Assembly (NCBI GenBank): GCA_020073305.1
Contig: JAIQFK010000008.1
Span: 62,001 to 126,000 of the forward strand
Length of the DNA stretch: 64,000 nucleotides
Source: Terriglobia bacterium
GTDB taxonomy: Bacteria > Acidobacteriota > Terriglobia > Bryobacterales > Bryobacteraceae
Direction: 5' to 3'
The first letter of the stretch is position 1, and each line of letters begins with the position of its first letter. Positions 37,751 through 46,318 of this stretch are shown here, piece after piece. Below the pieces are notes generated by a model that saw nothing but the letters and a program-made list of their open reading frames with translations, did not search any database and was not told where the DNA came from. Both the position numbers and the translations under genes were made by a program.

Positions 37751-38605
37751 ATGCAGTTCTCGCGCCGCGTTGCGCTATTGGCGCTCGGGCTGCGGTTGGC
37801 TGCCCAGGACCATGTGGGCCAGCCCGTTCCGAAATACGTGACGGGCGACGAATGCCTCTTCTGCCACCGCGTGAAAGTTGCGGACAGCTGGCAGCAGAAC
37901 CCTCACGCCCGGACTATTCACCCCAAAGATGACGAAGATGCCGCGACCAAAGAATTTCCCGCCGAGGCCACGTACATTCTGGGCGCCCATGCGCCGTTTC
38001 GCGGGCTCAAAGAAAACGGCTACGGGAAGTTCGACCTGCTTTCCACTGATCGCAAGACCTGGGACGCCGAGGCGTTTGCGCTGCGCTGCGCGGGATGCCA
38101 CGCGACGGCCGTAGATCCGAAGACGCACACCTTTTCCACGTCATCGCTCGATTGCTATACCTGTCACGGAGTGGCGCCGCAGGAGCATCCGAACGACACC
38201 TCGCTCGTGTGGTTTTCATCTAAGCACAGCCGCGATCCGAAGCAGATTGTGTCGATCTGCGGGCAGTGCCATCTGCGAGGGGCTATGTCGAGATCGAGCG
38301 GGCTGCCCTATCCCAATAACTTCGTCGCCGGCGACGACCTGTTCCATGATTTCCAGGTGGATTTTGCGAAAGCGGACGACAGTAGACTGAATCCGGGCGA
38401 TCGCCACATCTACCGGAACGCCCGCGACGTAGTCGTGAACGGCGGCGCCGTCACCTGCCTGGATTGTCACCGGGTGCACGGCGACAGCACCCGCAAGCAC
38501 CGGCTGGTGCTAACCAGCGAAATCTGCCTGAATTGCCACTTTTCGGAAGGGCCGAAGAGGAATGTCCGGAAATACGCTGTCCACAGCGCGGTTTGCGAAT
38601 ACTGA
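37751..38605 (+). CDS. Six-heme c-type cytochrome, exported
   Basis: A 284-residue periplasmic protein. Residues 1-18 (MQFSRRVALLALGLRLAA) are a signal peptide. Six CxxCH heme-binding sites are present at about residues 35-39, 113-117, 135-139, 170-174, 236-240 and 259-263. The first is followed by a W...HA passage (SWQQNPHARTI) as in cytochrome c554-like domains. It probably carries electrons; partner and redox substrate are not visible. It lies 7 bases after the amidohydrolase. Confidence 0.9.
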   Translation: MQFSRRVALLALGLRLAAQDHVGQPVPKYVTGDECLFCHRVKVADSWQQNPHARTIHPKDDEDAATKEFPAEATYILGAHAPFRGLKENGYGKFDLLSTDRKTWDAEAFALRCAGCHATAVDPKTHTFSTSSLDCYTCHGVAPQEHPNDTSLVWFSSKHSRDPKQIVSICGQCHLRGAMSRSSGLPYPNNFVAGDDLFHDFQVDFAKADDSRLNPGDRHIYRNARDVVVNGGAVTCLDCHRVHGDSTRKHRLVLTSEICLNCHFSEGPKRNVRKYAVHSAVCEY

Positions 38606-38616
38606 AGTGGCGCGTG

Positions 38617-38638
38617 ACGTTCAGAATTGCAACAGGCC
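38617..38638. repeat. Outer-end fragment of dispersed repeat family A, inside the end of the HDOD gene
   Basis: ACGTTCAGAATTGCAACAGGCC resembles 46434-46454 (ACGTTCAGGCTGCAACAGGCC), the outer end of the full element there, with a one-base length difference. The overlap means that the last few codons of the HDOD gene derive from this end. Confidence 0.45.
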
Positions 38639-39490
38639 GCACTCGATCAGGTTGAGTTCGGCGAGGACCCTCTCCATCAGATGATCGAGTGGCGGCGGGG
38701 CTCCCTTGCCCGCGTCCGGCAGCAGCGCGGCAATCATTTCCGGCTCCCACTTTCGTGGCGGTCCCACTGTGTGGAAGCCGCTCATGCTCGCGGCGGTACA
38801 GGAAGCCCGAACTAGCGCTTGGTACCGGGGGGTTGCGGGCGTAACGTCATCGTGGTGATGGGCGATCACATCGCCGAGAGCCGGCTGGAAGTTCCACACC
38901 TTGGCGAGATATTGACCAATCTGGCAATGGTCATAGTCGAAAAGTTCGCGCTCTCGCTCCCGCGGGTCCACCTCGCTGCCGGAGGTCGCCTCCAGAAAGG
39001 AAGCATAGTCTTCCGGCAACAGCATGATCAACGCGATTCGGCCGAGGTCGTGGAGGATGCCGGCCGTGTAGCTCAGGGGCTTGTCCAGTTTGCAGTATTG
39101 CGACAGCATCTCGGCCCAGAGCGCCGACGCCAGGCTGTGGCGCCAACAATCGCGCAGAGGGACGTTATCGCGATGATTCATGTAGTTCTTGAGCGAAACG
39201 GTGACAACAATATCCCGCACCCGGTTTGTGCCCACCAGGCATAAAGCCTTTAAGATCGTGGATACTTCTTGCCTGAAGCCAAACATGGCGGAGTTCGCCA
39301 GCCGAAGCACCTGGCTCGAAAGGGCGGTGTCTGTCATAAGCAATCGCGATACTTCGCGAAAGCCCGAGTTGTCGTCATTGATTAACCCAAGCAGCCGGGC
39401 CGCCACGGCCGGGAAAGGAGGCAGCGACTTGATCCCAGATAGGCGTCCGAGTTTGACGCCCGGCTTGAGTGGAATGACGCACGCGCTCAT
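38621..39490 (-). CDS. HDOD-domain signalling protein
   Basis: A 289-residue HDOD protein, a stand-alone relative of HD phosphohydrolases that lacks most metal ligands. Landmarks are LPPFPAVAARLLGLINDDNS, DTALSSQVLRLANSAMFGF, AEMLSQYC, GILHDLGRIALIMLLPEDY and VIAHHHDD. Such domains are found in c-di-GMP, chemotaxis and stress circuits. A good ribosome site (GGGGAGA) precedes the ATG. The last residues ECGLLQF lie within the repeat fragment at 38617-38638. It is convergent with the cytochrome gene. Confidence 0.9.
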   Translation of the reverse strand: MSACVIPLKPGVKLGRLSGIKSLPPFPAVAARLLGLINDDNSGFREVSRLLMTDTALSSQVLRLANSAMFGFRQEVSTILKALCLVGTNRVRDIVVTVSLKNYMNHRDNVPLRDCWRHSLASALWAEMLSQYCKLDKPLSYTAGILHDLGRIALIMLLPEDYASFLEATSGSEVDPRERERELFDYDHCQIGQYLAKVWNFQPALGDVIAHHHDDVTPATPRYQALVRASCTAASMSGFHTVGPPRKWEPEMIAALLPDAGKGAPPPLDHLMERVLAELNLIECGLLQF

Positions 39491-39883
39491 CGTTAATCTC
39501 CCCAGACCTGGTCCGACCCAGACACGAGTAACATGGCTCTTTTAGACCTTATCGTCCTTTGCCACCAACCTTCTAGTTCTCTACTGGGTGGTTTCTTTAG
39601 TTAACTTTGGCAGATTGAGAAGGTGCGCCACGGCGGGCGGGACACTTTCCGGGGTTGAGGGGCGATTGTCTCGCGGCGACAAAAGAGGCATACTCGATGT
39701 GGGCGGAAGCCTAAATCCAAAGAGGATGATGAAAAAGTCTGAGCGCTGTCCGCTCCCTTCGGTCGCGGCTCAGTAAACGCCTGCAAGCCAAGGAATGGGT
39801 TTCTGAGCCGCGACCGACGGGAGCGTTTTTGGGCCTTTTTCAGCCTCCTGCTTTGCCCAACGGACCGCAGAGGAGGGTGTTTC
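39491..39883. other. 393-base intergenic region with dispersed repeat
   Basis: Between the HDOD gene and the Tat-targeted sugar isomerase. The left 240 bases contain no recognised RNA or gene and should carry the HDOD promoter. The right part is filled by the palindromic repeat at 39731-39841 and a GAGGAGG ribosome site just before ATG 39884. Confidence 0.6.
39731..39841. repeat. Dispersed repeat family A, copy 1 (nested inverted repeat)
   Basis: The inner arms CGCTCCCTTCGGTCGCGGCT (39751-39770, continuing CAG) and the matching 23 bases at 39803-39825 are complementary with a single mismatch around a 29-base loop. Outside them GAAAAAG (39731-39737) pairs with CTTTTTC (39835-39841). The arms recur at 46354-46428 and as one arm at 55182-55205. 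TTTTT follows the right arm, so the RNA hairpin may also work as a terminator. Confidence 0.75.
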
Positions 39884-40939
39884 ATGAATAAAGACGATCG
39901 AAATCAACTTAGCAGGCGCGGCTTTGTCCAAACCGCGGCGCTCGCGGCCGGTGGCCTAGGCGCGGCGGACCTGACCCGTGCAGCCGCAACGGCAGCCGAC
40001 GTGAAGATCGGCCTGTACAGCATCACCTACGGGGGCGTTTGGTATCGCGGGGATGCCCTGACCGTTGAGCAAGTGATCGAACGAGCGAAGAAATTCGGAT
40101 ATCAGGGCGTGGAGATCGACGGCAAGCGGCCTCACGGCAACCCGCTCGACATGCCCAAGGCCCGGTGCCAGCAGCTCCGCAGGATGGCCCAGGATCAGGG
40201 CGTTCCGATCTACGCGGTGGCCGGCAACAACGATTTCAGCAGTCCCATACCGGAGCACCGCGAGGCCCAGTTGGTTTATACGCGGGAGTTGATGCGCATG
40301 ACGGCCGATCTGGGCGCGAAAGTGGTTCGCGTGTTCCTCGGATGGCCGGGCGTGACGCTGCGGCCCGAGGGCGGCGGCCGCTATGACTTCGCGCAAGCCG
40401 TTTGGAAAGCGGAACACCAGGAGTTCTCGGCGGAACAGACGTGGGCGTGGTGCCGCCAGAGCCTGGAGGAAGCCGCCAGACTCGCCGGCGATTTCGGAGT
40501 CACGCTGGCGTTGCAGAACCATCCGCCGGTGATCAACAAGGGCTACGTCGACAGTCTGCGGATGGTGAAGGAAGTGGCGTCACCGCATCTGAAAATCTGC
40601 TTCGACGCCCGGCTGGAGCATACGCTCGATGAAGCTGCTGTTCGCAAGGCAGTGAACGAGGTCGGCGCACTCCAGATGCTGTGGCATTACGGCGGCGAAT
40701 ACGACCGCGGCCCCAGTGGCATCACCGTGAAGGGTGACGAGAAGGCCTTGGCAGAAATGCTCGGACTTGTCGACATCGGATACAAGGGCTACGCCGGCTT
40801 TGAATTGTGCCATCCGTTGCCGGTGGTGAACGGTCAGACGGTGGGTCTGGACTTCGTCGACAAGAACGCCCAACTGGCGGCCGAATACATGCGCGGCATC
40901 CTGGCGGAAGCCAAGAAGCAGCACGCGTCTCAGGGCTGA
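39884..40939 (+). CDS. Sugar phosphate isomerase/epimerase-like TIM barrel, Tat-targeted
   Basis: A 351-residue xylose-isomerase-like TIM barrel. The leader LSRRGFVQTAALAAGGLGAA is a twin-arginine signal, so the folded enzyme should be exported. Barrel landmarks are KFGYQGVEIDGKRPHG, VALQNHPPVI, LKICFDARLEH and the late GYKGYAGFELCHPLP. A strong ribosome site (GGAGGG) precedes the ATG. The likely reaction is isomerisation of a free sugar or inositol derivative. The sugar porter gene is convergent next door. Confidence 0.87.
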   Translation: MNKDDRNQLSRRGFVQTAALAAGGLGAADLTRAAATAADVKIGLYSITYGGVWYRGDALTVEQVIERAKKFGYQGVEIDGKRPHGNPLDMPKARCQQLRRMAQDQGVPIYAVAGNNDFSSPIPEHREAQLVYTRELMRMTADLGAKVVRVFLGWPGVTLRPEGGGRYDFAQAVWKAEHQEFSAEQTWAWCRQSLEEAARLAGDFGVTLALQNHPPVINKGYVDSLRMVKEVASPHLKICFDARLEHTLDEAAVRKAVNEVGALQMLWHYGGEYDRGPSGITVKGDEKALAEMLGLVDIGYKGYAGFELCHPLPVVNGQTVGLDFVDKNAQLAAEYMRGILAEAKKQHASQG

Positions 40940-40957
40940 GCCGGCATCCTGAATTTG

Positions 40958-42328
40958 CTACGTTCGTGAGGCTTGCGGTTCGCCCGCAGGCGGGAGGATG
41001 GTTTCGCCCTTCCAGAACTCTTCGATTTCCTCCAGCGTTTTGTTCTTGGTTTCCGGGACGAAAAACCAGGTAAAGATGGCTTGCGCCAGGGCCATGGCCG
41101 CCAGGAAACCGAACGTGATCGCCTTGCCGATCTGATGGAACGCCAGGGGGAAGAAGAGGACGACGGCGGCGTTGGCAATCCACTGCGTCAGCACAGGCAC
41201 CGTCATGGCCGTGCCGCGAATGTTGTTCGGAAAGATCTCCGCCACCAGAGTCCAGAAGACCGGTCCAATCGCGGAGGCAAAAAAGGCCAGGTAAGTCAGA
41301 ATCAGCACCAGCACGAGGGAGCCCTGGAAACGGCCCGCCACCACCGCCCAAGTGAGCAGCAGGAGAGCAGCCGACATCCCGAGCGAACCGGTGATGTAGA
41401 GCGGCTTGCGGCCGTAGCGATCGATCGCCCAGAACGAAACGAGGGTGAAGGCGAAGTTCGTCAGGCCGATAATGAACGTCGAGAACAGCGCCGCATCGAT
41501 TTTCCAGCCGGCGGATTTAAAGATGGCCGGTGCGTAGTCGATGATCGTGTTGATGCCGGATACGTGAATGAGGATGGCCAGGAAAAAACCGACCAGCACC
41601 GCGCGCCGGATTCCCGGCCCTAACAGATTGCGCCAGGCTGCCCGCGTTTCAGAAAGGCTGGCGCGAATTTCGGATGCCTCGAGCTGTGCGATCTCCGGAC
41701 CCGCGATGCGCTCGAGAATCCTGGACGCCTCCTGCTCTTTCCCCGCTATGAAGAGATAGCGAGGGCTCTCAGGCGTCACAAGCAGCAGCACGAAAAAAAG
41801 AACCGATGGAATCACGCCCGTGATGAACATCCAGCGCCAGTTCGCCTCGCCGGCGTCGCGCAGCAGGTAGTTGATGCAGTACGACACCAGAATTCCGATG
41901 ACGATAGACAACTGATACAGCGTACAGAGGCGTCCTCTCATCGTAGCGGGCGAGACTTCGGCGATATACATCGGCGAAAGAATGGATGCGGCGCCTACCG
42001 CGAGGCCGCCGGCAAAGCGGGCGGCGACGAACATCGTGAAACTGGACGCGAGGCCGGTCCCTACCGACGTGACGGCGAATAGCACGGCTACCCAGAGGAG
42101 AATCTTTCTGCGCCCGTAGAAATCGGTGAAGCGGCCCGCAACGGTCGATCCGATAACGCAGCCGAACAACAGCGAACTGAATGCAAAGCCCAGGCTCAGA
42201 TCGCTGAGCTTGAAATGCTGTGTGAGGAACGGGCCGGCGCCCGTGATGATGGCAATGTCAAACCCAAAGAGCAGGCCCCCGAGCGAAGCCGTGGCAGCCA
42301 GGAAGATCACGTAGGCGAGATTGATCAT
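40958..42328 (-). CDS. MFS sugar porter (XylE/GalP-like)
   Basis: A 456-residue transporter with 12 predicted membrane helices. Sugar-porter signatures are GGLLFGFDIAIITGAGP in helix 1, DFYGRRK between helices 2 and 3, RFAGGLAVGAAS, PESPRYLF at the central loop, DRYGRKPLY between 8 and 9 and PETKNKTLEEIE at the end. It is a proton-coupled or facilitative sugar importer of the inner membrane. It may supply sugars made by neighbouring extracytoplasmic enzymes. Confidence 0.95.
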   Translation of the reverse strand: MINLAYVIFLAATASLGGLLFGFDIAIITGAGPFLTQHFKLSDLSLGFAFSSLLFGCVIGSTVAGRFTDFYGRRKILLWVAVLFAVTSVGTGLASSFTMFVAARFAGGLAVGAASILSPMYIAEVSPATMRGRLCTLYQLSIVIGILVSYCINYLLRDAGEANWRWMFITGVIPSVLFFVLLLVTPESPRYLFIAGKEQEASRILERIAGPEIAQLEASEIRASLSETRAAWRNLLGPGIRRAVLVGFFLAILIHVSGINTIIDYAPAIFKSAGWKIDAALFSTFIIGLTNFAFTLVSFWAIDRYGRKPLYITGSLGMSAALLLLTWAVVAGRFQGSLVLVLILTYLAFFASAIGPVFWTLVAEIFPNNIRGTAMTVPVLTQWIANAAVVLFFPLAFHQIGKAITFGFLAAMALAQAIFTWFFVPETKNKTLEEIEEFWKGETILPPAGEPQASRT

Positions 42329-42403
42329 TGACTTCGGCGCTTGATCTTATCACGCTGAGTAAGCGCCGGTCCGGACATGTCGGGCCTACACGGCACACGG
42401 TAG

Positions 42404-42423
42404 GGGCGAGGCGCGCCTCGCCC
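42404..42423. repeat. Perfect 20-base palindrome between the porter and the permease
   Basis: GGGCGAGGCG followed directly by CGCCTCGCCC is a perfect palindrome. It lies between the stop of the permease gene (42445) and the start of the porter gene (42328). No T-run follows on either side, so it is not a standard terminator. Confidence 0.65.
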
Positions 42424-42444
42424 GCGCTTGCTGGTTTCGGCCTG

Positions 42445-44928
42445 TTAGTAAGTGCGCAGCGCGACCATGGGATCGATGCGCGAGGCGCGGCGGGCCGGGA
42501 GGTAACCGGCGATGGCGGCCACCGTCGTGAGGACGACCAGCATGCCGAGGAAGGTGACCGGGTCGGCGGCGGTCACCCCGAACAGGAGCCCGCTGAGCGC
42601 TCTCGCAAGAGCCCAGGAAACGGCGGCGCCTACGAGCATGCCGATCGCGGCGAGGCCCAGAGTCTGCACGATGATGCCTGCCTGCAGGTCGCCGGCCGAT
42701 GCGCCGAGCGCCATGCGAATCCCGATTTCCTGCGTTCGCTGATTGACCGAATACGAAATGACGCCGTAGATTCCGAGCGAGGCGAGCACCAGCGCGAACA
42801 AGGCGAACCCGCCGAGCAGCAGCACGACAAAGCGCCGGGGTGAGACCGCTTTATCGACGAGTTGCTGTAGAGTCCGGAAGTCGCTCGCGGGCAAGTTCGG
42901 TTCGATGGGCCTCAGTGCGGCGCGAACAGCCCGGGCAAGCCCGGCCGGGGGCAGCGCCGTGCGGACTACCAGGTCCACGGAAGCAAAGTCTCCGGTTTGC
43001 CGGATGGGCAGGTACATTTCCATGCCCGCGCCCCGTTCCAGAGCCAGGTGCCGCACGTCACCAACGATGCCGACAACGCGCCGCTCTTTATCCGGCACGA
43101 CGATTTGGCCGATTGCATCTTGACCTGGCCAGAGCCTGCGCGCCATCGTTTGGTTGATCAGGATCACCGGCTCGGTCGACGGCGTGTCGCGTTCTGACAA
43201 ATCACGGCCCGCGAGTAACGGGATTCCCATCGTGCCAACGTAGCCGTCGCTGACGACGCGCACAAACGCATCGGGATATTCCCCCGGCGGGTAAACGTGG
43301 CCTTTGGCTGCTGCGCCCCAACTGCGGTTACGGCCGAGCGGCAGCGCGTCCGTCAGTCCGGCTGCTTCAATGCCGGGCACGTCTTTGACGCGGCGCAGGA
43401 CTTCGTCGAAATAGGCATTCTGCTGCGCCTGCGTCGAATACTGCTGGCTTGGATCCACGCGCACCGCGGCGGCGCGTTCGGGCCGGAAGCCCAGATTCAC
43501 GTCGAGGACATGCAAGAAACTGCGAATGAGCAGGCCGGCGCCGACCAGGAGCACACACGCAAAGGCGATCTCCGACACAACCAGTGTGCTGCGAATCCAG
43601 GCGTGTCTCTTGCCTTCAGTCGAACCGCGGCCGGTATCTTTGAGCGCGTCATGGACGGCGGTGGCCGGAACTTGCAGCGCGGGGACCAGTCCGAAGACCA
43701 AGCCGGTCAGTACGGCCATCAGCAAGGTAAGGCCAAGTGCGCTCGCATCCGTGTGGACGTTCTGAAGAAGCGGGATGCTGATGGCGTCCAGGTGGGCGAG
43801 GGCGCGCGTTCCGCCAATAGCCACGATCACCCCCAGCACCGCGCCGCAGCAGGAGAGCACCACGCTTTCCGTGAGCATCTGCCGAATCAAGCGCCAGCGT
43901 CCTGCGCCGAGCGCCGCCCGAATGGCAATTTCCTTCTGACGCGTCGCCGTGCGCGCGAGCAACAGATTCGAGAGGTTCGCGCAGACGATGAGCATCACGA
44001 CGCCCACGGCGCAAGCGAGCACCAGCAAAGCCGGGCGGAGACGCCCGCTGACGTGCTCTTCGAGAAGGCTGAGCCGCGCTTCAAAGTCATTGCGGTCGGT
44101 GGGATGAGCCTTGGTGAGCTGTTTGGACAGAATTGTCAGTTCCGCCTGGGCGCTCCGCACCGTTACGCCCGGTTTCAGGCGGCCAATAATCGCCAGCGTG
44201 TTTCCCCACCGGTTCGTCTCCGCGCTCATCGGAAAGGGAAAATAGAGATCGAGGTGACTCGCGGGAGCGAATACGGATGCGAAATCAAAGGAGGCCGGCA
44301 TCACCCCGATTACGGTGACTGGCGCATCGTTCATGGTCAGCCGGCGGCCGACGACTCCGCGATCTGAAGCAAAACGGCGCACCCACAGGCCGTGGCTCAG
44401 CAGCACGGCCTTCGGCCCGTTCCATTTGCATTCCTCCGCGGTGAATAGCCTGCCAAGCTGCGGCTCAACGCCGAGTAGCTGAAAGAAGTTCTCGGAAACC
44501 GGTACGCCGCTCAGACGTTCGGGCTCGCCTTGGCCAGTGAGTTTGTTGTCGCCAACGCCGTAGAAGGCGAAGTAGGCGGCAACGTCGGCAAACGATCGAT
44601 TCTGCGCGCGCACGTCCAGGAAGTGGCCCACCTGCGTGGTCTGGCCTGACAGGCCGCTGGTCTCGTCGTGGTTGGCAATCCACACCAGGCGTCCGGGATC
44701 GCGGAAAGGCAGAGGACGGATCAGCAGGGTGTTCACGATGCTGAACACGGTGGAACTCGCGCCGATGCCGAGTCCGACGATAAGGATGGCGAACGTAGTG
44801 AACGCCGCATCACGGCCCAGCGTGCGGAAGGTGTAGCGGAGATCCTGCAATATGCTATCGAGGGTTGGTAACCGGCGAGCGGGCGGGTGCTGTTCCAGGC
44901 GAGCCGGGTCAAGCATGGCTTCAGCCAA
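42445..44928 (-). CDS. MacB/FtsX-type permease, acidobacterial duplicated orphan family
   Basis: An 827-residue membrane protein with two FtsX-type permease units, each with a periplasmic domain, and no ATPase domain. The first unit opens with LQDLRYTFRTLGRDAAFTTF and GIGASSTVFSIVNTLLIRPL; the second ends with YSVNQRTQEIGIRMALGASA and GYLPARRASRIDPMVALR. This matches the duplicated orphan permeases that are numerous in Acidobacteria. The start is TTG 44928 with AGGAGA 6 bases before. ABC partners are not adjacent; the substrate is unknown. Confidence 0.92.
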   Translation of the reverse strand: MAEAMLDPARLEQHPPARRLPTLDSILQDLRYTFRTLGRDAAFTTFAILIVGLGIGASSTVFSIVNTLLIRPLPFRDPGRLVWIANHDETSGLSGQTTQVGHFLDVRAQNRSFADVAAYFAFYGVGDNKLTGQGEPERLSGVPVSENFFQLLGVEPQLGRLFTAEECKWNGPKAVLLSHGLWVRRFASDRGVVGRRLTMNDAPVTVIGVMPASFDFASVFAPASHLDLYFPFPMSAETNRWGNTLAIIGRLKPGVTVRSAQAELTILSKQLTKAHPTDRNDFEARLSLLEEHVSGRLRPALLVLACAVGVVMLIVCANLSNLLLARTATRQKEIAIRAALGAGRWRLIRQMLTESVVLSCCGAVLGVIVAIGGTRALAHLDAISIPLLQNVHTDASALGLTLLMAVLTGLVFGLVPALQVPATAVHDALKDTGRGSTEGKRHAWIRSTLVVSEIAFACVLLVGAGLLIRSFLHVLDVNLGFRPERAAAVRVDPSQQYSTQAQQNAYFDEVLRRVKDVPGIEAAGLTDALPLGRNRSWGAAAKGHVYPPGEYPDAFVRVVSDGYVGTMGIPLLAGRDLSERDTPSTEPVILINQTMARRLWPGQDAIGQIVVPDKERRVVGIVGDVRHLALERGAGMEMYLPIRQTGDFASVDLVVRTALPPAGLARAVRAALRPIEPNLPASDFRTLQQLVDKAVSPRRFVVLLLGGFALFALVLASLGIYGVISYSVNQRTQEIGIRMALGASAGDLQAGIIVQTLGLAAIGMLVGAAVSWALARALSGLLFGVTAADPVTFLGMLVVLTTVAAIAGYLPARRASRIDPMVALRTY

Positions 44929-45050
44929 TGTGATCTCCTGTGTGGATTCGACCCCAGCTTATCACTCGGGTGGAATGAAACGAGCGAATGGACTGTAGAG
45001 CGCCGCTCATACCTGTTTGACGTACGGCCGGGGAGGAGGTCCCTGTCAAA

Positions 45051-45080
45051 TTGCAGGCTTAACGGACAATGGCGGATAAT
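45051..45080 (+). promoter_or_regulatory. Candidate sigma70 promoter for the ABM-like/ThuA-like pair
   Basis: TTGCAG (45051-45056), an 18-base spacer and GATAAT (45075-45080) lie 31 bases before the start at 45111. An AAGGAG ribosome site follows. The match to consensus is moderate. Confidence 0.38.
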
Positions 45081-45110
45081 AATCGATCCTCGGCAGCGTA
45101 AGGAGCAGAG

Positions 45111-45500
45111 ATGAAACGCAGAACCTGTTTGCAGACGATCCTGGCGGGAGCGTGCGCGGCAACAGCCCGTGCGGCATCCAAGGATCGGCCCATCCAGTTG
45201 CACGTTGATTTATCCGTCGACCCGTCACAGGAGCAGGAAATGCTACACAATTTTCACACGATCTTTCGGCCCGCTGCGAGCAAACAACCTGGATTCATCG
45301 ATGTGAAGATGCTCAAGCTTCGGTCCACGATGGCGGGCACGGCCCCCACTGGCGCCAACTACCGCTTCGAACTGATTTTTGCCAGCGAGCCACAACGGCA
45401 GGCCTGGGTGGCCACGGCTACACATCAGCAGGTTTGGCCCACCATCGAGAAAACGCTGGCGTCGAAGAACTACACTGTCCTTCTCTACGACGAGGTGTGA
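45111..45500 (+). CDS. ABM-like dimeric alpha/beta-barrel protein with leader
   Basis: A 129-residue protein. MKRRTCLQTILAGACAATARA is a leader with a twin-arginine-like start. The rest has the beta-alpha-beta-beta-alpha-beta pattern of antibiotic-biosynthesis-monooxygenase-type barrels: LHVDLSVDPSQEQEMLHNFH, PGFIDVKML, YRFELIFASEPQRQAW. The function is unknown; such small dimers act as heme or quinone mono-oxygenases. AAGGAG precedes the ATG. The ThuA-like gene starts 3 bases after its stop. Confidence 0.7.
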   Translation: MKRRTCLQTILAGACAATARAASKDRPIQLHVDLSVDPSQEQEMLHNFHTIFRPAASKQPGFIDVKMLKLRSTMAGTAPTGANYRFELIFASEPQRQAWVATATHQQVWPTIEKTLASKNYTVLLYDEV

Positions 45501-45502
45501 CC

Positions 45503-46318
45503 ATGAACTCTCTCTCGCGCAGGCGGCTGTTGCGTGGCGCGGCGGGTGCCGGACTGCTCGGCCACGCAGCCGCCCAGACCGCTCAGAAACGGCCGCGAGC
45601 GCTGGCGCTGATCGGCGACCGCTATCATAATCCCGACTACATTCGTGTGAGCCTGGACCGGGTCTTCCGTGAAGTCGGAATCCCCATCGACTACACCATC
45701 CTGTACGATCAGCTCTCGCGCGACCTGCTCAAGAACTACGATCTGTTCCTCTGCTTGCGGGACGGGATGATCTGGCCGAATGGCTATCTCGGGCCCGACG
45801 CTTACCATTACGCGCAGGGGCTCGAGAATGATGTTCCCGAAACCAAGCCGGAATCCTGGATCACCGAAGAGCAAGGCGCGGCGGTGAAGGAGTTCGTGAT
45901 GGCCGGGGGCGGATTTTATTCACTCCACAACAACAGCCACGTTTCGCTCTCGTCCAAAAATTACCGCGAGGTCATGGGCGGCGCTTATATCGGCCACCCG
46001 GAGCTGCGGCCGTTTCAGGTGCGCGTGGCAAACAAAGAGCACCCCATCACGCAAGGTATCCAGGATTTTATGGTCAATGACGAGCAGCACTTCGTCGCCT
46101 ATGACAAAGATCCGAAGCATGTGATTCTGGAGTCAGAGAACCTGGATGGGCTGGAATTCGAGAATCACGGCAGGAAGTCGGTCGCAGGCTGGGCGTACCC
46201 CTACGGCAAGGGGCGGGTTGTTTTCACCGCGGTGGGACACACGAATCACGCCATGTGGGTTCCGGCATATTTCGAACTGCAGAAGCGCGCCGTGAAGTGG
46301 CTGCTGAAGCAGATCTAA
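45503..46318 (+). CDS. ThuA-like (glutamine-amidotransferase-fold) protein, Tat-targeted
   Basis: A 271-residue ThuA-domain protein. Residues 1-25 contain SRRRLLRGAAGAGLLGH, a twin-arginine signal. The fold has RALALIGDRYHNPDYIR, the loop GGGFYSLHNNSHVSLSS and the family's KEHPITQGIQDFMVNDEQHF. ThuA is linked to trehalose and other disaccharide use in rhizobia, and ThuA-like domains are common among secreted acidobacterial carbohydrate proteins. A start further upstream would overlap the ABM-like gene. Confidence 0.85.
   Translation: MNSLSRRRLLRGAAGAGLLGHAAAQTAQKRPRALALIGDRYHNPDYIRVSLDRVFREVGIPIDYTILYDQLSRDLLKNYDLFLCLRDGMIWPNGYLGPDAYHYAQGLENDVPETKPESWITEEQGAAVKEFVMAGGGFYSLHNNSHVSLSSKNYREVMGGAYIGHPELRPFQVRVANKEHPITQGIQDFMVNDEQHFVAYDKDPKHVILESENLDGLEFENHGRKSVAGWAYPYGKGRVVFTAVGHTNHAMWVPAYFELQKRAVKWLLKQI

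Noticed and set aside
39491-39883. A riboswitch or small RNA in the gap before the sugar isomerase
   Set aside because: I found no match to a known riboswitch layout; the strong hairpin is better explained as a dispersed repeat.
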